From assembly GCA_913063125.1 (NCBI GenBank), contig CAJXZM010000037.1:1-42619 (forward strand): 42,619 nucleotides of DNA, read 5' to 3'. Below the pieces are notes generated by a model. The model was not told the origin of the DNA and did no database searches. It was given only the letters and a program-made list of their open reading frames with translations. This DNA is from an uncultured Gammaproteobacteria bacterium. GTDB taxonomy: Bacteria > Pseudomonadota > Gammaproteobacteria > Pseudomonadales > Ketobacteraceae. Below are positions 28,419-37,476 of this stretch, one piece after another. Each line of letters begins with the position of its first letter. Position 1 is the first letter of the stretch. A program made the translations under genes and the position numbers.

Positions 28419-29360
28419 TTATTTGAGGGTCTGAGATGAGTAAAATTCATCTGACTCTTTTTTTAGGTCGGAAAATAATGAATGTAGCCAATGCCTAAAG
28501 GCTAGTAAATCGGGACGTTCGGCATCTGCGGAGCGGTAAATAATGTAATAGGCTTCTTCCACTGGAATACGTTGGTGAAATAATTCTACTAACCTGCCTT
28601 TTTTGACCCAGGCATGAGCCAAAGGGAATAGGCCTAGGGATATGCCTAATCCCTGCTCTGCTGCGCTTAGGTGGCTTGTATAGCTGTCTAGGGTTAGTTC
28701 TTCTTTGGTGTTTAGGCCTTTTAGTTCAACGGCATCGGCCCAGCGTTGCCAAGGGTTATCCCCGTAGGGTATATGAATCAGGTTTTGCCCTAGCAAGTCA
28801 CTGAAAGTATTGATGTTTTCACTGGCTTGTAAAGACGGGGCGCAAACGGGGCTAACCTCTATTTCTAGCAATAAATCAGCCTCTAGTCCTGTCCATGTTT
28901 CTTTCAGCGCTTTTGTGCCCAGCCGTATACCGATATCAATGCCACTGAGATTAAAATCACCTCCATAAAGACTGGTTTCTATGCGCAGTTCAACATTTGG
29001 ATTGTCTTTTTGGAAGTGATGTAAGTTAGGGATAACAATCTCAACGGCTTGAAAAGGCAAAATGTGGGCACGTATGGAGGGGTGGCCGTAGCGACGCTGT
29101 ATATTATCAACACCTTGTTTTAACCCCGACAGGTGCAGACTAACCGTTTCGAGTAAGGCTTTTCCTGGGTCTGTAAGGCTTAAGGTACGGTGGTTACGGC
29201 GAAACAGTGAAAAGTTCAACTGCTCTTCAAGAGTTTTGATTTGGTGGCTGATTGCTGAAGGGGTGACATTTAGCTCGTTGGCCGCTGCTTTAAAGCTGCC
29301 GAGGCGGCCGGCTGCTTCAAATGTATTTAACAAGCTTAGTGCGGGGCGTTTAGTGACCAT
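28419..29360 (-). CDS. LysR-type transcriptional regulator
   Basis: The 313-residue regulator begins with a winged helix-turn-helix (about 8-66: LLNTFEAAGRLGSFKAAANE, LNVTPSAISHQIKTLEEQL), followed by a LysR substrate-binding domain (about 90-300). The style (two-residue differences from GcvA-type DNA-binding helices, CAPSLQ, GLGISLGLFPLAHAWV) is that of the GcvA/AmpR subgroup. It is upstream of the RND permease on the same strand and divergent from the two-component system, so either may be a target. The start shares a 163-base intergenic region with the Fur-box promoter at 29465-29493. Confidence 0.93.
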   Translation of the reverse strand: MVTKRPALSLLNTFEAAGRLGSFKAAANELNVTPSAISHQIKTLEEQLNFSLFRRNHRTLSLTDPGKALLETVSLHLSGLKQGVDNIQRRYGHPSIRAHILPFQAVEIVIPNLHHFQKDNPNVELRIETSLYGGDFNLSGIDIGIRLGTKALKETWTGLEADLLLEIEVSPVCAPSLQASENINTFSDLLGQNLIHIPYGDNPWQRWADAVELKGLNTKEELTLDSYTSHLSAAEQGLGISLGLFPLAHAWVKKGRLVELFHQRIPVEEAYYIIYRSADAERPDLLAFRHWLHSLFSDLKKESDEFYSSQTLK

Positions 29361-29464
29361 TGAGCTAATGACCTATTGGGGTTTGTACCCCCCCTTTCAG
29401 GTGAGCAAATGTAATTGTCGTTTATACCGTAAAAAAACTGCAGATAAAAGCTTGAAAAGCTTAA

Positions 29465-29493
29465 TTGAAAATCATTCTCATTTGGTGTCTAAT
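29465..29493 (+). promoter_or_regulatory. Fur-regulated promoter of the two-component system
   Basis: TTGAAA (29465-29470) and TCTAAT (29488-29493) form a -35/-10 pair with 17-bp spacing. The overlapping 15-mer at 29466-29480 (TGAAAATCATTCTCA) matches the 7-1-7 Fur motif TGATAATnATTATCA at 12 of 14 fixed positions. Fe(II)-Fur would block RNA polymerase here. Confidence 0.75.
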
Positions 29494-29523
29494 TTGCAGA
29501 TAGGTAAGTACTGAGGGGGGAGT

Positions 29524-30210
29524 ATGGCAAGCGCGTCGATTTTAGTGGTGGAAGATGATCTGGCATTGAATCATCAAATCTCTGATTTATTGCAAGGTCA
29601 AGGGTATCAGGTGGATCAGTCGTTTGATGGTGAACATGGGTTGAATGCAGCTATCACCGGTTTATACGATTTAATCCTTTTAGATGTGATGTTACCCAAG
29701 CGCGATGGCTTTTCCCTGCTGGGAATGCTGCGCAAAACCCAAGCCACGCCGGTTATTATGGTGACAGCCAGGGGCGCAGAAGAGGAGCGTATTCGAGGCT
29801 TTCAGCAAGGTACTGATGATTATCTGTCGAAACCCTTTAATACTAAGGAGCTGCTGTTACGCATTGAAGCATTACTGCGTCGTAGCAATCCCCAGGCTAT
29901 TCAAACTGAGGTTAATCAAATTGACCTAGATGGTTTACGACTTAATCAACCTCAGCAAGAAGCGCTAATGAATCAACAGTTGATTGACCTGACACCGATA
30001 CAATTTGCGCTATTGTGGGCCTTGCTCAACCATCAAGGGGAGGTGTTAAATAAGCCTTTTTTGTATCAGACCGTACTGAAGAAGAGTTACGGCGCACATG
30101 ATCGTAGCCTGGATATGCATCTATCTCGTGTGCGTCGCAAGCTTGATCAAGCAGGCTGGCAAGGTAGCAGACTACAAACCGTACATGGTAAAGGTTATTG
30201 CCTCGCATGA
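29524..30210 (+). CDS. OmpR-family response regulator
   Basis: The 228-residue protein has a receiver domain (about 4-118) with the acidic pocket E10-D11-D12, phospho-acceptor D54 (LILLDVMLP) and K103 (YLSKPF), then an OmpR-type winged helix (about 130-226, ending RLQTVHGKGYCLA). GAGGGGGGAGT precedes the ATG. The stop overlaps the kinase start as ATGA. Its location before a TonB-dependent receptor resembles the PfeRS-type siderophore-responsive systems. Confidence 0.94.
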   Translation: MASASILVVEDDLALNHQISDLLQGQGYQVDQSFDGEHGLNAAITGLYDLILLDVMLPKRDGFSLLGMLRKTQATPVIMVTARGAEEERIRGFQQGTDDYLSKPFNTKELLLRIEALLRRSNPQAIQTEVNQIDLDGLRLNQPQQEALMNQQLIDLTPIQFALLWALLNHQGEVLNKPFLYQTVLKKSYGAHDRSLDMHLSRVRRKLDQAGWQGSRLQTVHGKGYCLA

Positions 30211-31568
30211 AACATCGCCTGTTTTGGAAGTTCTGCCTGTTTATCGCCACGGGCACCGTACTACTCTTTTACTTTGTTGACCTGGCTGTTAATTATACCG
30301 AAGAGGGGATGAGCCATTTGCATGAGGTTGATCGAGCCACACTAAACGCATGGGGCCAGCAAGCAGAACTGCTCTATCAAAGTGGGGATCACTCTGCTTT
30401 AAAACAGTGGTTAGATGATCTAAAGGCAAAAGAACAAACTTGGGTGGCCTTGGCGGAATTCTCTATTCACCATTTAGCCGGTGATGATTTAGAAAGCCAG
30501 AACCTCGAGAGCTATAATCTCGGCCGTAACGTTGATTGGAAAGTCCATTTATATTTTGCTGAGAACCCGGTTATGGAAATACCGTTTCAGCAAAACCGCC
30601 TATCGCTTTTGATTGAGCTACCAGAGCGCATGCGTCCTGGTAGCTACTGGCCTACAGTGCGTATACTGATACAGGTTATTTTACCGTTGTTGTTGTTGTC
30701 TCTACTTTGTTATTTCTTATACCGCCATATTATGACGCCGTTAGTGAAGTTACAGCGGGCTACTAAGGCATTTACCTCTGGGAATTATGATGTCAGGGTG
30801 AGAAAGCAGTTGGGGCGAAGAGGCGACGAGCTGGCTGCATTGGGGCAAACCTTCGATAGTATGGCTGAGCGTATTGGCGAATTGATTATCAGCCAGCGGC
30901 AGCTAATTGCGGACTTATCCCATGAATTAAGAACACCTCTGGCGCGTTTGGATATTGCCATTGAATGTGTGATCGAGGGGGAGGGCGAGCGTGATAAAAA
31001 CCTGCAGCGCATACAGCGTGAATCTCAACAGATTCGTCGCCTGGTCGATGATACGTTAACGCTAGCCTGGCTAGAAAATGAAAAACCCGATTTGCAGCAA
31101 GAAGATCTCGACTTAGTGGATTTAGTGGACGTACTGGTTGCCGATGCGAGGTTCGAATTTCAAGATCGCCACCTGATCTGTGGCTTGCCTGATTCTGCCA
31201 TGCTGAAACATAGCAATCATCAAGCACTGGGGCAGGCGATTGAAAACGTATTACGCAATGCCATGCGCTATACCCCCGTTGGAAAGACAGTAGAGCTAAC
31301 ACTTGAAGGTAGCGGGCAGCTTTATTTGTTGCGGATTACAGATCAGGGGCCGGGAGTTAAAGAGAATTTGCTCGAGACCATTTTTAAACCCTTTTATCGT
31401 GTCGATAAATCTCGGCAGGCTTCCGGTGGCAGTTTTGGCCTAGGTTTGGCTCTCGCCAAACGTCAACTGGAGGCCGTTGGAGGCAGTATATGGGCTAATA
31501 ATGGCGCCCATGGAGGCCTAGCCGTATCCATTCAATTACCTAAGGTTAATCAAACTCTCCAAATGTAA
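30207..31568 (+). CDS. Sensor histidine kinase, siderophore-locus type
   Basis: The 453-residue kinase has a membrane helix at about 7-27, a periplasmic sensor loop (about 28-150), a second helix (about 151-173), a HAMP domain (about 174-228), the H-box LSHELRTPLAR with H239, and an ATPase domain with N-box ENVLRNAMRYTP and G-boxes DQGPGV and GLGLALAKR. The start at ATG 30207, overlapping the regulator stop, is preferred to TTG 30198. It probably senses a periplasmic iron-related ligand and phosphorylates the preceding regulator. Its last codons overlap the first of two tandem 9-bp repeats in the receptor promoter. Confidence 0.93.
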   Translation: MKHRLFWKFCLFIATGTVLLFYFVDLAVNYTEEGMSHLHEVDRATLNAWGQQAELLYQSGDHSALKQWLDDLKAKEQTWVALAEFSIHHLAGDDLESQNLESYNLGRNVDWKVHLYFAENPVMEIPFQQNRLSLLIELPERMRPGSYWPTVRILIQVILPLLLLSLLCYFLYRHIMTPLVKLQRATKAFTSGNYDVRVRKQLGRRGDELAALGQTFDSMAERIGELIISQRQLIADLSHELRTPLARLDIAIECVIEGEGERDKNLQRIQRESQQIRRLVDDTLTLAWLENEKPDLQQEDLDLVDLVDVLVADARFEFQDRHLICGLPDSAMLKHSNHQALGQAIENVLRNAMRYTPVGKTVELTLEGSGQLYLLRITDQGPGVKENLLETIFKPFYRVDKSRQASGGSFGLGLALAKRQLEAVGGSIWANNGAHGGLAVSIQLPKVNQTLQM

Positions 31569-31589
31569 CAAATGTAAAAGTGCTATCAT
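31561..31589 (+). promoter_or_regulatory. Candidate activator-dependent promoter of the receptor operon
   Basis: Two abutting 9-mers, AAATGTAAC (31561-31569) and AAATGTAAA (31570-31578), lie where a -35 box would be, followed by TATCAT (31584-31589) as -10. No TTGACA-like element is seen. Tandem direct repeats are the usual target of OmpR-family dimers, so the adjacent response regulator is the likely activator. Confidence 0.55.
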
Positions 31590-31598
31590 TTTGGTTGT

Positions 31599-31634
31599 AA
31601 ATAAGAATAATTCGCATTCAAATTATTCTTATTT
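31599..31634 (+). promoter_or_regulatory. 14-bp perfect inverted repeat before the receptor start
   Basis: AAATAAGAATAATT (31599-31612) and its exact complement (31621-31634) flank CGCATTCA. The left part (31602-31616) resembles a Fur box at about 10 of 14 positions. In RNA it would fold into an A-U hairpin ending just before the AGGGGA ribosome-binding site. Confidence 0.65.
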
Positions 31635-31644
31635 AGGGGAAATT

Positions 31645-33783
31645 ATGCGCAATCGTGCTTTTGCCTTGTCGCCACTCGCTGTGGCTATCGGCCTAATCTG
31701 TTCAACTCAAACTTTTGCTCAGCAAGCTGTCGAGACAACAGCAGAGAAGACGCAGCTAGATCAGTCAAATGTTGAAGAAGTTGAAGTTGTTGGTTCATTC
31801 CAACAATCGTTAACTAATCGCATCCAGGTTAGCGAGCAAGAGTTGCCATTTACACTAAACACTGTCGATCGCGATTTTCTCGACGAGCGTAATTTCACCC
31901 GACCTATTGAAGCGCTAACGACATTGCCTAACATCACTCGCACTGAAGATCGCCAAGGTACAGGGGGGACTCAGTTCCTGTCTCGCGGTTTCGCTGCACC
32001 GATTCTTGTGGATAATCGCCAACAAAATAACTTCCGCGGTGCGGGGGCTAGGGATGACGCTTTTGTTGATCACTATGAGGTACTCAAAGGACCTGCATCT
32101 ATTGCTTCGGGGCCTGTAGGTGCCGGTGGTATTGTGAACACTGTTACCAAATCACCGGAAGCAGATCGCTTTACCCATGTAGAGCTACGAGCTGACCAAT
32201 TTGGTAGTGCTGGCGTGGAATTTGATGTAAATGTGGGTGAAATAGATGGTTCCGATCTAGCCCTTATACGCGTAAGTGGTGCTTATCGAGATTTTAAATT
32301 CGATGCTGATGAAACAGGGCGACAAACCACTGCGATCCGTCCCGTTATTACCCTTAACCTGGGTTCAGCAACCTCGGTTAAAGCAAGTGTTGCTTACACA
32401 GAGCATGAAGTGACGCCAAATACGGGCTTCCCGCTGATGCAAAATGGCGATATTCCTGATGGTATTGATACTGATACCTTCGTCGGTTATGACAATGCAA
32501 AGGGCAAAGTAAGGGATACCCTGTTTAACACTGAGGTCAATCACGAATTTCTGGATAATTTAAAGTTAACTGTGCGGGGCAGCAAACAAAAAACCGACTT
32601 CGACTATAAGAATACCTCCGGTCTCTATAACTATGCTAAGGATGATGCGGGTCTGGAAGCAATGTATGGCTTCCCACAAACCGCTGAAACGGAATCCGAA
32701 GCTACCTTCGTCGATGCTCAGCTAGCGTATAGCGCCGAGTTTTGGGGGCAAGATCAAGATTTTGTGATTGGTATTGCGAATGACAAGCGCTCTTTTGATC
32801 GCTTGTTTAATGGGTACAGCTATGACGGCCCATACAGCCTGGCGGATATTGATCAGCCTCGTTATGGTGATAGTGGTAGTGGAGAACCGGAGCCCTTCAC
32901 GCTGACGGACTCAAAGCTTAGGTCAGTTCTGGCTGAGGCAGCCCTTCGCCCTAATGACTGGGTTACCGTTGTTGGTGGTATTCGCTACGATAAATTAAAA
33001 CAAGATACGGTCAATTACCGTCGCGGTAATGCGTTCCCCTCGGAATATGACGATAGTGAACTGACATTTCGGTTGGGTGCAAGCGCGAGTGTATCCGAAA
33101 CCATTAACTTTTACGGCAGCTATGCTCAGGCGTTTATACCGCAGTTTGGTGTAAGGCGTGATGCAAATCCTGTTAAAGCTGAAACCTCAAATGGCATAGA
33201 AATCGGGTCAAAAGGGTCGCTATCAGATGGCTTGATGACGTACCAAGCGGGGGTTTTCTATACCCTACGTGAGGATGTTGCCTTAAAAGATCCGAACAAT
33301 GGGCCAAATGAGGCTTTTGTTGTCAGTGCAGGTGAAGTTCGCGTTCAAGGTGTGGAATTTTCCAGTACGTTTAATCCAACGGATGCTCTGAACTTCGCGT
33401 TGAATTTGGGTTACACCGATATCGATGTAACAGAAGAAGGTGATGATGAACTTTCAGAGCCTGTTTTCCCAGAGCTAACCGGTAGTTTCTATTTAAGCTA
33501 CGAACTGCAATCCGGTCCCCTACAAGGCTTAAAGTCCGGTGGTGGTTTCCGTTATGTTGGCGAAAGAGAAGGAACGATAGTTGATTGGGATAGCTATACG
33601 ATTGCAGACCTTAATTTCTCGTACCCGGTAACAGAATCAGTTGATGTATCTTTTGATATCCTCAATGTAACCAATGAGGAGTACGTGGAGAATACATCCA
33701 CTCCTACCGTTAATAGATTAGCGGGTGGTGCTGTATTAGGTGCTCCGCGCACGGCTGCATTAACGCTCAGACTAAAAATGTAA
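31645..33783 (+). CDS. TonB-dependent siderophore receptor
   Basis: This 712-residue outer-membrane receptor imports ferric siderophore using TonB energy. A signal peptide (about 1-25, ending QTFA), a TonB-box-like EEVEVVG (44-50), a plug domain (about 60-180, with FLSRGFAAPILVDN and DHYEVLKGPASIASGPVGAGGIVNTVTKSP) and a beta-barrel ending LTLRLKM are visible. The plug fits the FhuE/FpvA-type siderophore family. No N-terminal signalling domain is present, consistent with control by the two-component system rather than an anti-sigma factor. ATG at 31645 follows AGGGGAAATT. The ligand is unknown. Confidence 0.95.
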   Translation: MRNRAFALSPLAVAIGLICSTQTFAQQAVETTAEKTQLDQSNVEEVEVVGSFQQSLTNRIQVSEQELPFTLNTVDRDFLDERNFTRPIEALTTLPNITRTEDRQGTGGTQFLSRGFAAPILVDNRQQNNFRGAGARDDAFVDHYEVLKGPASIASGPVGAGGIVNTVTKSPEADRFTHVELRADQFGSAGVEFDVNVGEIDGSDLALIRVSGAYRDFKFDADETGRQTTAIRPVITLNLGSATSVKASVAYTEHEVTPNTGFPLMQNGDIPDGIDTDTFVGYDNAKGKVRDTLFNTEVNHEFLDNLKLTVRGSKQKTDFDYKNTSGLYNYAKDDAGLEAMYGFPQTAETESEATFVDAQLAYSAEFWGQDQDFVIGIANDKRSFDRLFNGYSYDGPYSLADIDQPRYGDSGSGEPEPFTLTDSKLRSVLAEAALRPNDWVTVVGGIRYDKLKQDTVNYRRGNAFPSEYDDSELTFRLGASASVSETINFYGSYAQAFIPQFGVRRDANPVKAETSNGIEIGSKGSLSDGLMTYQAGVFYTLREDVALKDPNNGPNEAFVVSAGEVRVQGVEFSSTFNPTDALNFALNLGYTDIDVTEEGDDELSEPVFPELTGSFYLSYELQSGPLQGLKSGGGFRYVGEREGTIVDWDSYTIADLNFSYPVTESVDVSFDILNVTNEEYVENTSTPTVNRLAGGAVLGAPRTAALTLRLKM

Positions 33784-33809
33784 TCAATAAAAACGAGTAT
33801 TATTAAGCA

Positions 33810-35306
33810 ATGGTTACATCCAATGCCTTAACGGCAAAAGATTGGTATGAGCTTGGCCATGAACGCAAGCGCGCGGGTGATTTTACCGGCGCGCTTGACG
33901 CGTTTAGGCAGTCAATAAAACAGAACTCCTGCGTCGCTACCCCCTGGGTTGGGATCGCGCAGTTGCTGGATAGCAATGGTCAGTTCGAAGACGCTCGTCA
34001 ATGTTTACAGCAGGCAACATTGGCTGACCCTCGCAATGTGATGGCTCGCCGACTATTGGCTTCATCCCATCAAGGGCTCGGGTATGTTGAGGAAGCCAAG
34101 CATGAATTTGACCATGCACTGATGCTTGACCCGGATTCGGCCCTTACCTATATCGGCCTTGGCCAGCTGCAAGAGGATCTAGGTCAGCCCCAATCAGCCG
34201 CTAATGCTTATCGAACAGCCATCAAGCTCGATCCATCCAAGCAGGAGGCGCTTGCTAGCCTGCTGGGTTTAAGCAGACATGTTGATATTGGCGCAGAGAT
34301 CGAAGAAGCAGAAAAGAAATTGTTAGACTTAACCTTTCGAGATCAAGCTTTGCTTGGTTATGGTTTGGGCAAAGCCTTTCAGCAACAAAAGCAATATGAT
34401 GCCGCGTTTAATGCTTATGCAAGCGCCAATGTGGCACGACGACAAGATTCGGAACCTTTTAATCACAAAGGTTTTGATGCTCGCATTGAGAGCATGATTA
34501 CACTTTTTTCTGCCTCGTTTTTTGAAGAACGTCGATCCTGGGGGAATGCCAGTGACAGGCCTGTATTTATCGTTGGCCTACCCCGCTCAGGTACCACCTT
34601 GACGGAGCAAATTCTTGATTCTCATTCACAGTGTTTTGGTGCAGGTGAACTTGCCGTACTCACCGATCTTGCCACCGGTACACCGGATAGGCTCGGTGAC
34701 GAAAATACCTATTGGCCCTACTGTGCACCCCACCTTTCACAGGAACAGGTCGCTGATATCGGTCAAGAGTATATAGCGGCTTCTGGACAGCGGGCGTTTA
34801 CGACAGCCAAGCGAGTAGTGGATAAACAACCGCTGAATTTCTGGCACCTAGGGCTAATTGCTATGGTCTTTCCGAATGCACGTATCATTCATTGCAGTCG
34901 TGACATTCGAGATTGTGGGTTCTCGATTTTTACGCAAAATTTTAATCATCAGCAAAACTGGTCGACGGATCTTGATGATATCGCCCATTATTGGCAAGGC
35001 TATCGTAAGTTGATGGCACACTGGCAGGTTGTTAGTGGTTTGCAGATACTTGACGTTGCTTATGAAGATACCGTTTCTGGGTTGGAAAACCAGGCTCAAC
35101 GCTTGCTCGATTTTGTTGGCTTGCCATGGGAAGACAATGTTCTGAATTTTCACGAAAGTGATCGTGCCGTGCAGACACCCAGCCGCTGGCAAGTGCGCCA
35201 ACCTATCTATAAAAGTTCCAAAGCACGCTGGCGTCAATACGAAAGCCATCTTGGGCCTTTGATTGAAGCAGCTAAGGCCAGTCAGCAACGATGTGGCCAT
35301 GAGTAA
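33810..35306 (+). CDS. TPR-containing sulfotransferase-family protein
   Basis: The 498-residue protein has N-terminal tetratricopeptide repeats (about 8-160: WYELGHERKRAGDFTGALDA, WVGIAQLLDSNGQFEDARQC, YIGLGQLQEDLGQPQSAANA) and a C-terminal sulfotransferase domain (about 250-490). The PAPS phosphosulfate loop is VGLPRSGTTLTEQILDSH (about 254-271) and the 3'-phosphate site is IIHCSRDIRDCGFSIF. Family members transfer sulfate from PAPS to hydroxyl groups. No signal peptide is seen. It lies 26 bases after the receptor, so a role in the siderophore system is implied, but substrate is unknown. Confidence 0.9.
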   Translation: MVTSNALTAKDWYELGHERKRAGDFTGALDAFRQSIKQNSCVATPWVGIAQLLDSNGQFEDARQCLQQATLADPRNVMARRLLASSHQGLGYVEEAKHEFDHALMLDPDSALTYIGLGQLQEDLGQPQSAANAYRTAIKLDPSKQEALASLLGLSRHVDIGAEIEEAEKKLLDLTFRDQALLGYGLGKAFQQQKQYDAAFNAYASANVARRQDSEPFNHKGFDARIESMITLFSASFFEERRSWGNASDRPVFIVGLPRSGTTLTEQILDSHSQCFGAGELAVLTDLATGTPDRLGDENTYWPYCAPHLSQEQVADIGQEYIAASGQRAFTTAKRVVDKQPLNFWHLGLIAMVFPNARIIHCSRDIRDCGFSIFTQNFNHQQNWSTDLDDIAHYWQGYRKLMAHWQVVSGLQILDVAYEDTVSGLENQAQRLLDFVGLPWEDNVLNFHESDRAVQTPSRWQVRQPIYKSSKARWRQYESHLGPLIEAAKASQQRCGHE

Positions 35307-35589
35307 GCAGGCGGAAAGCAACCTTTCACGGTCCTTGCGCCTTATCATGGGAGCTTTGGGTGGCTATGCATTTTCCGCAGGTGTTGTTGCCGTGATTGCC
35401 GCCGGGCTCCCTCACTTCGGCCTGGTTAAAAGCGAATCGGCAATCTTGGGTGGCATGTTAGGAATGCTGGTATATCTCAGTATTATCATTTGGATGGTCG
35501 CAAGCACTAAACCTATACGAGCAAGTATCGTCATTCTTTTTGCGGCAGTGTTAATGTTAGTAGGCGCCCCTTTAATGGCGACGGTTTAA
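35299..35589 (+). CDS. DUF3649-type small membrane protein
   Basis: The 96-residue protein (MSKQAESNLSRSLRLIMG...) has three predicted membrane segments and overlaps the sulfotransferase gene by eight bases. An alternative start at 35263 would overlap further. Size, position directly before a PepSY-TM gene and the accompanying DUF3325 gene match a known cassette downstream of TonB receptors. The family is assigned mainly from context and overall pattern. It probably helps the inner-membrane step of iron uptake or reduction. Confidence 0.7.
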   Translation: MSKQAESNLSRSLRLIMGALGGYAFSAGVVAVIAAGLPHFGLVKSESAILGGMLGMLVYLSIIIWMVASTKPIRASIVILFAAVLMLVGAPLMATV

Positions 35590-35592
35590 GCG

Positions 35593-37173
35593 ATGCGTAT
35601 CATTATTTCAGAAGGTTTCCGACAATCCATGGGGTGGTTGCATACCTGTTTCGGTATCACTTTCTCGGTCATTCTTTTTGCCGTCTTCTGGACAGGTACA
35701 CTGACGGTGTTCGACAAAGAAATTGATCAGTGGATGAAACCTGAATTGCGTATACCAATAACAGATAACGTCTCACTTGACGAGGTTGTTCTACCTCGAT
35801 TGGCAGAGCTGGATTTGCTTCCTCTCTCGGCGGTGTGGATTGGTATGCCCCGTGAGCGGGTTCCAGTGATTCGCCTCCATTACAAGGATGCGAATGGAAA
35901 GGCTCATGAGGAAGGGTTACATCCGCGTACGGGGGAAGTGCTTGACCTGACCGATAGCGATGCTGGTAGCGAGTTTTTTTTCCGTTTTCATTTCATGCTG
36001 CATATTCCCGGTATCTTGGGATACTATATTGTAGGCCTTTCGGCGCTAGCGATGATGACGCTCGTTGTCTCTGGCATTTTTATCCATCGTAAAATTTTCC
36101 AGGAGTTCTTTACTTTTCGACCGCAGAAAAAAACACGCCGTGCGGTTCTGGACTTTCACAATCTTACCTCGGTAGTGGCCCTGCCGTTTCACTTCATCAT
36201 CCCGTTCAGTGGATTGCTCATCCTAATTACTTCCTATTTTCCCTGGTCGATGGCCGTTCCTTTCGAAGGTGATATTAAGCAGTTGGATGCTAAGCTGGCG
36301 GCTTATGAAAAACCTGTTATCAAGCCCGCGAACGAACCGGGCGATCCTGTTGGTACACTTGACCGCTACATCGATCGCGCGAACAGCATCTGGCGCGCTC
36401 AGGAGGGTGAGGGTACAAGCGACCCTGATTGGGTCGCTATTTTTAATGTTAATGATGCTAAAACCTATGTAGTAGTGGAAAGGTTTTTCGCGAATCACCG
36501 GGTTGCTTTGGGGCCTGACCAAGTCGTTTTTGACCCCAATAATGGTGAAATGATTGATCAGTTTAAGCCATTACCTATTCATGCTGCATCGAACTGGCTG
36601 GAAGGGCTGCATTGGATTCAGTTCGACCATTGGCCGTTACGCTGGCTTTATTTTCTGGCGGGTCTAAGTGGCTGCATTATGATTGGTTCCGGTCTCGTAT
36701 TCTGGATAGAGTCACGTATTAAAAAGGCGCAGCCTGATGCTACTAGTGTTCGCGTCGTAAGAGCTATCAGTACAGCATCCATTACCGGAATTATCCTCGC
36801 CAGCGTAGGGTTTTTAATCGCTAACAGGTTAATACCAAAGAACATAAATCTCGATGCTATACATCGGCATGAACTGGAAATATGGACCTTCTTTTTCATC
36901 TGGGCACTCACATTTGTTCATGCCGTTGTGCGTGAGAAGTCAGCCTGGCGCGAGCAATGCTTTGCAATTGCTATAGCTTCTGTATCGGCGGTAGCCCTTA
37001 ACTGGGTCACCACTGGCGATCATCTGTTGCTTACGCTAGGCCGTTCTATGTGGTCCATAGCGATCATGGATAGCGTTATTCTTGTCTGCGCTGCAACCGC
37101 TTTATGGTCAGGGCTTCGTTTGCAAAGAAGGCTCCGCGAATCACGCAATGTCGCCGTATCAATAGAGGGCTAG
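35593..37173 (+). CDS. PepSY-associated transmembrane protein (putative siderophore-iron reductase)
   Basis: The 526-residue membrane protein opens with a helix (about 12-37, WLHTCFGITFSVILFAVFW) followed by a periplasmic PepSY-like segment, then helices near 133-158 and 195-220, a second periplasmic part (about 220-345), and further C-terminal helices. Histidines in or near the helices (GWLHTC, FRFHFMLHIPG, DFHNLTS, PFHFII) are typical of PepSY-TM proteins such as FoxB-like or PiuB-like ones, thought to bind heme and reduce ferric siderophore at the inner membrane. It sits between DUF3649 and DUF3325 genes in one operon. Confidence 0.88.
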   Translation: MRIIISEGFRQSMGWLHTCFGITFSVILFAVFWTGTLTVFDKEIDQWMKPELRIPITDNVSLDEVVLPRLAELDLLPLSAVWIGMPRERVPVIRLHYKDANGKAHEEGLHPRTGEVLDLTDSDAGSEFFFRFHFMLHIPGILGYYIVGLSALAMMTLVVSGIFIHRKIFQEFFTFRPQKKTRRAVLDFHNLTSVVALPFHFIIPFSGLLILITSYFPWSMAVPFEGDIKQLDAKLAAYEKPVIKPANEPGDPVGTLDRYIDRANSIWRAQEGEGTSDPDWVAIFNVNDAKTYVVVERFFANHRVALGPDQVVFDPNNGEMIDQFKPLPIHAASNWLEGLHWIQFDHWPLRWLYFLAGLSGCIMIGSGLVFWIESRIKKAQPDATSVRVVRAISTASITGIILASVGFLIANRLIPKNINLDAIHRHELEIWTFFFIWALTFVHAVVREKSAWREQCFAIAIASVSAVALNWVTTGDHLLLTLGRSMWSIAIMDSVILVCAATALWSGLRLQRRLRESRNVAVSIEG

Positions 37174-37176
37174 TAT

Positions 37177-37476
37177 ATGATTATTCTCGCTGCTATTTTA
37201 TCTCTTTTGGCTTGTACTCTACTTGCTCTTAGTCAGCGTAAACATTGGAAAAAAGTAGCAGGTACAGAGTTAGCTGTTCATGCCAGTAAGGCAATAAGGG
37301 TATGTGGATGGCTATTGCTTGTTGCTGCATGGGTTTTATGCATAATCGGTGAAGGTGTTAGTTTTGCGGCGTTGATATTGCCACTTCTCATTGCCACAGC
37401 AAGTTTCATTACTGCTCTGATACTAGGCTTTCAGCCGAAATTGTTGACGCCATTAGCGGGTGTTTTTAAACGTTAG
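37177..37476 (+). CDS. DUF3325-type small membrane protein
   Basis: This 99-residue protein has three predicted membrane segments (about 2-18, 44-62, 65-87) and the short loop LSQRKHWKKVAG typical of DUF3325. It begins three bases after the PepSY stop. It is the last gene of the receptor operon; the 194 bases up to the tRNA gene show no clear terminator. Molecular role unknown. Confidence 0.75.
   Translation: MIILAAILSLLACTLLALSQRKHWKKVAGTELAVHASKAIRVCGWLLLVAAWVLCIIGEGVSFAALILPLLIATASFITALILGFQPKLLTPLAGVFKR

Noticed and set aside
31599..31634. Inverted repeat as an intrinsic terminator for the histidine kinase gene
   Set aside because: The stem is almost pure A-T, it is not followed by a U tract but by AGGGGA and a start codon, and the kinase and receptor genes are functionally linked.
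34854..35348. A 164-codon minus-strand frame over the sulfotransferase 3' end
   Set aside because: It is antisense to conserved sulfotransferase motifs and to the start of the DUF3649 gene, with no family resemblance.
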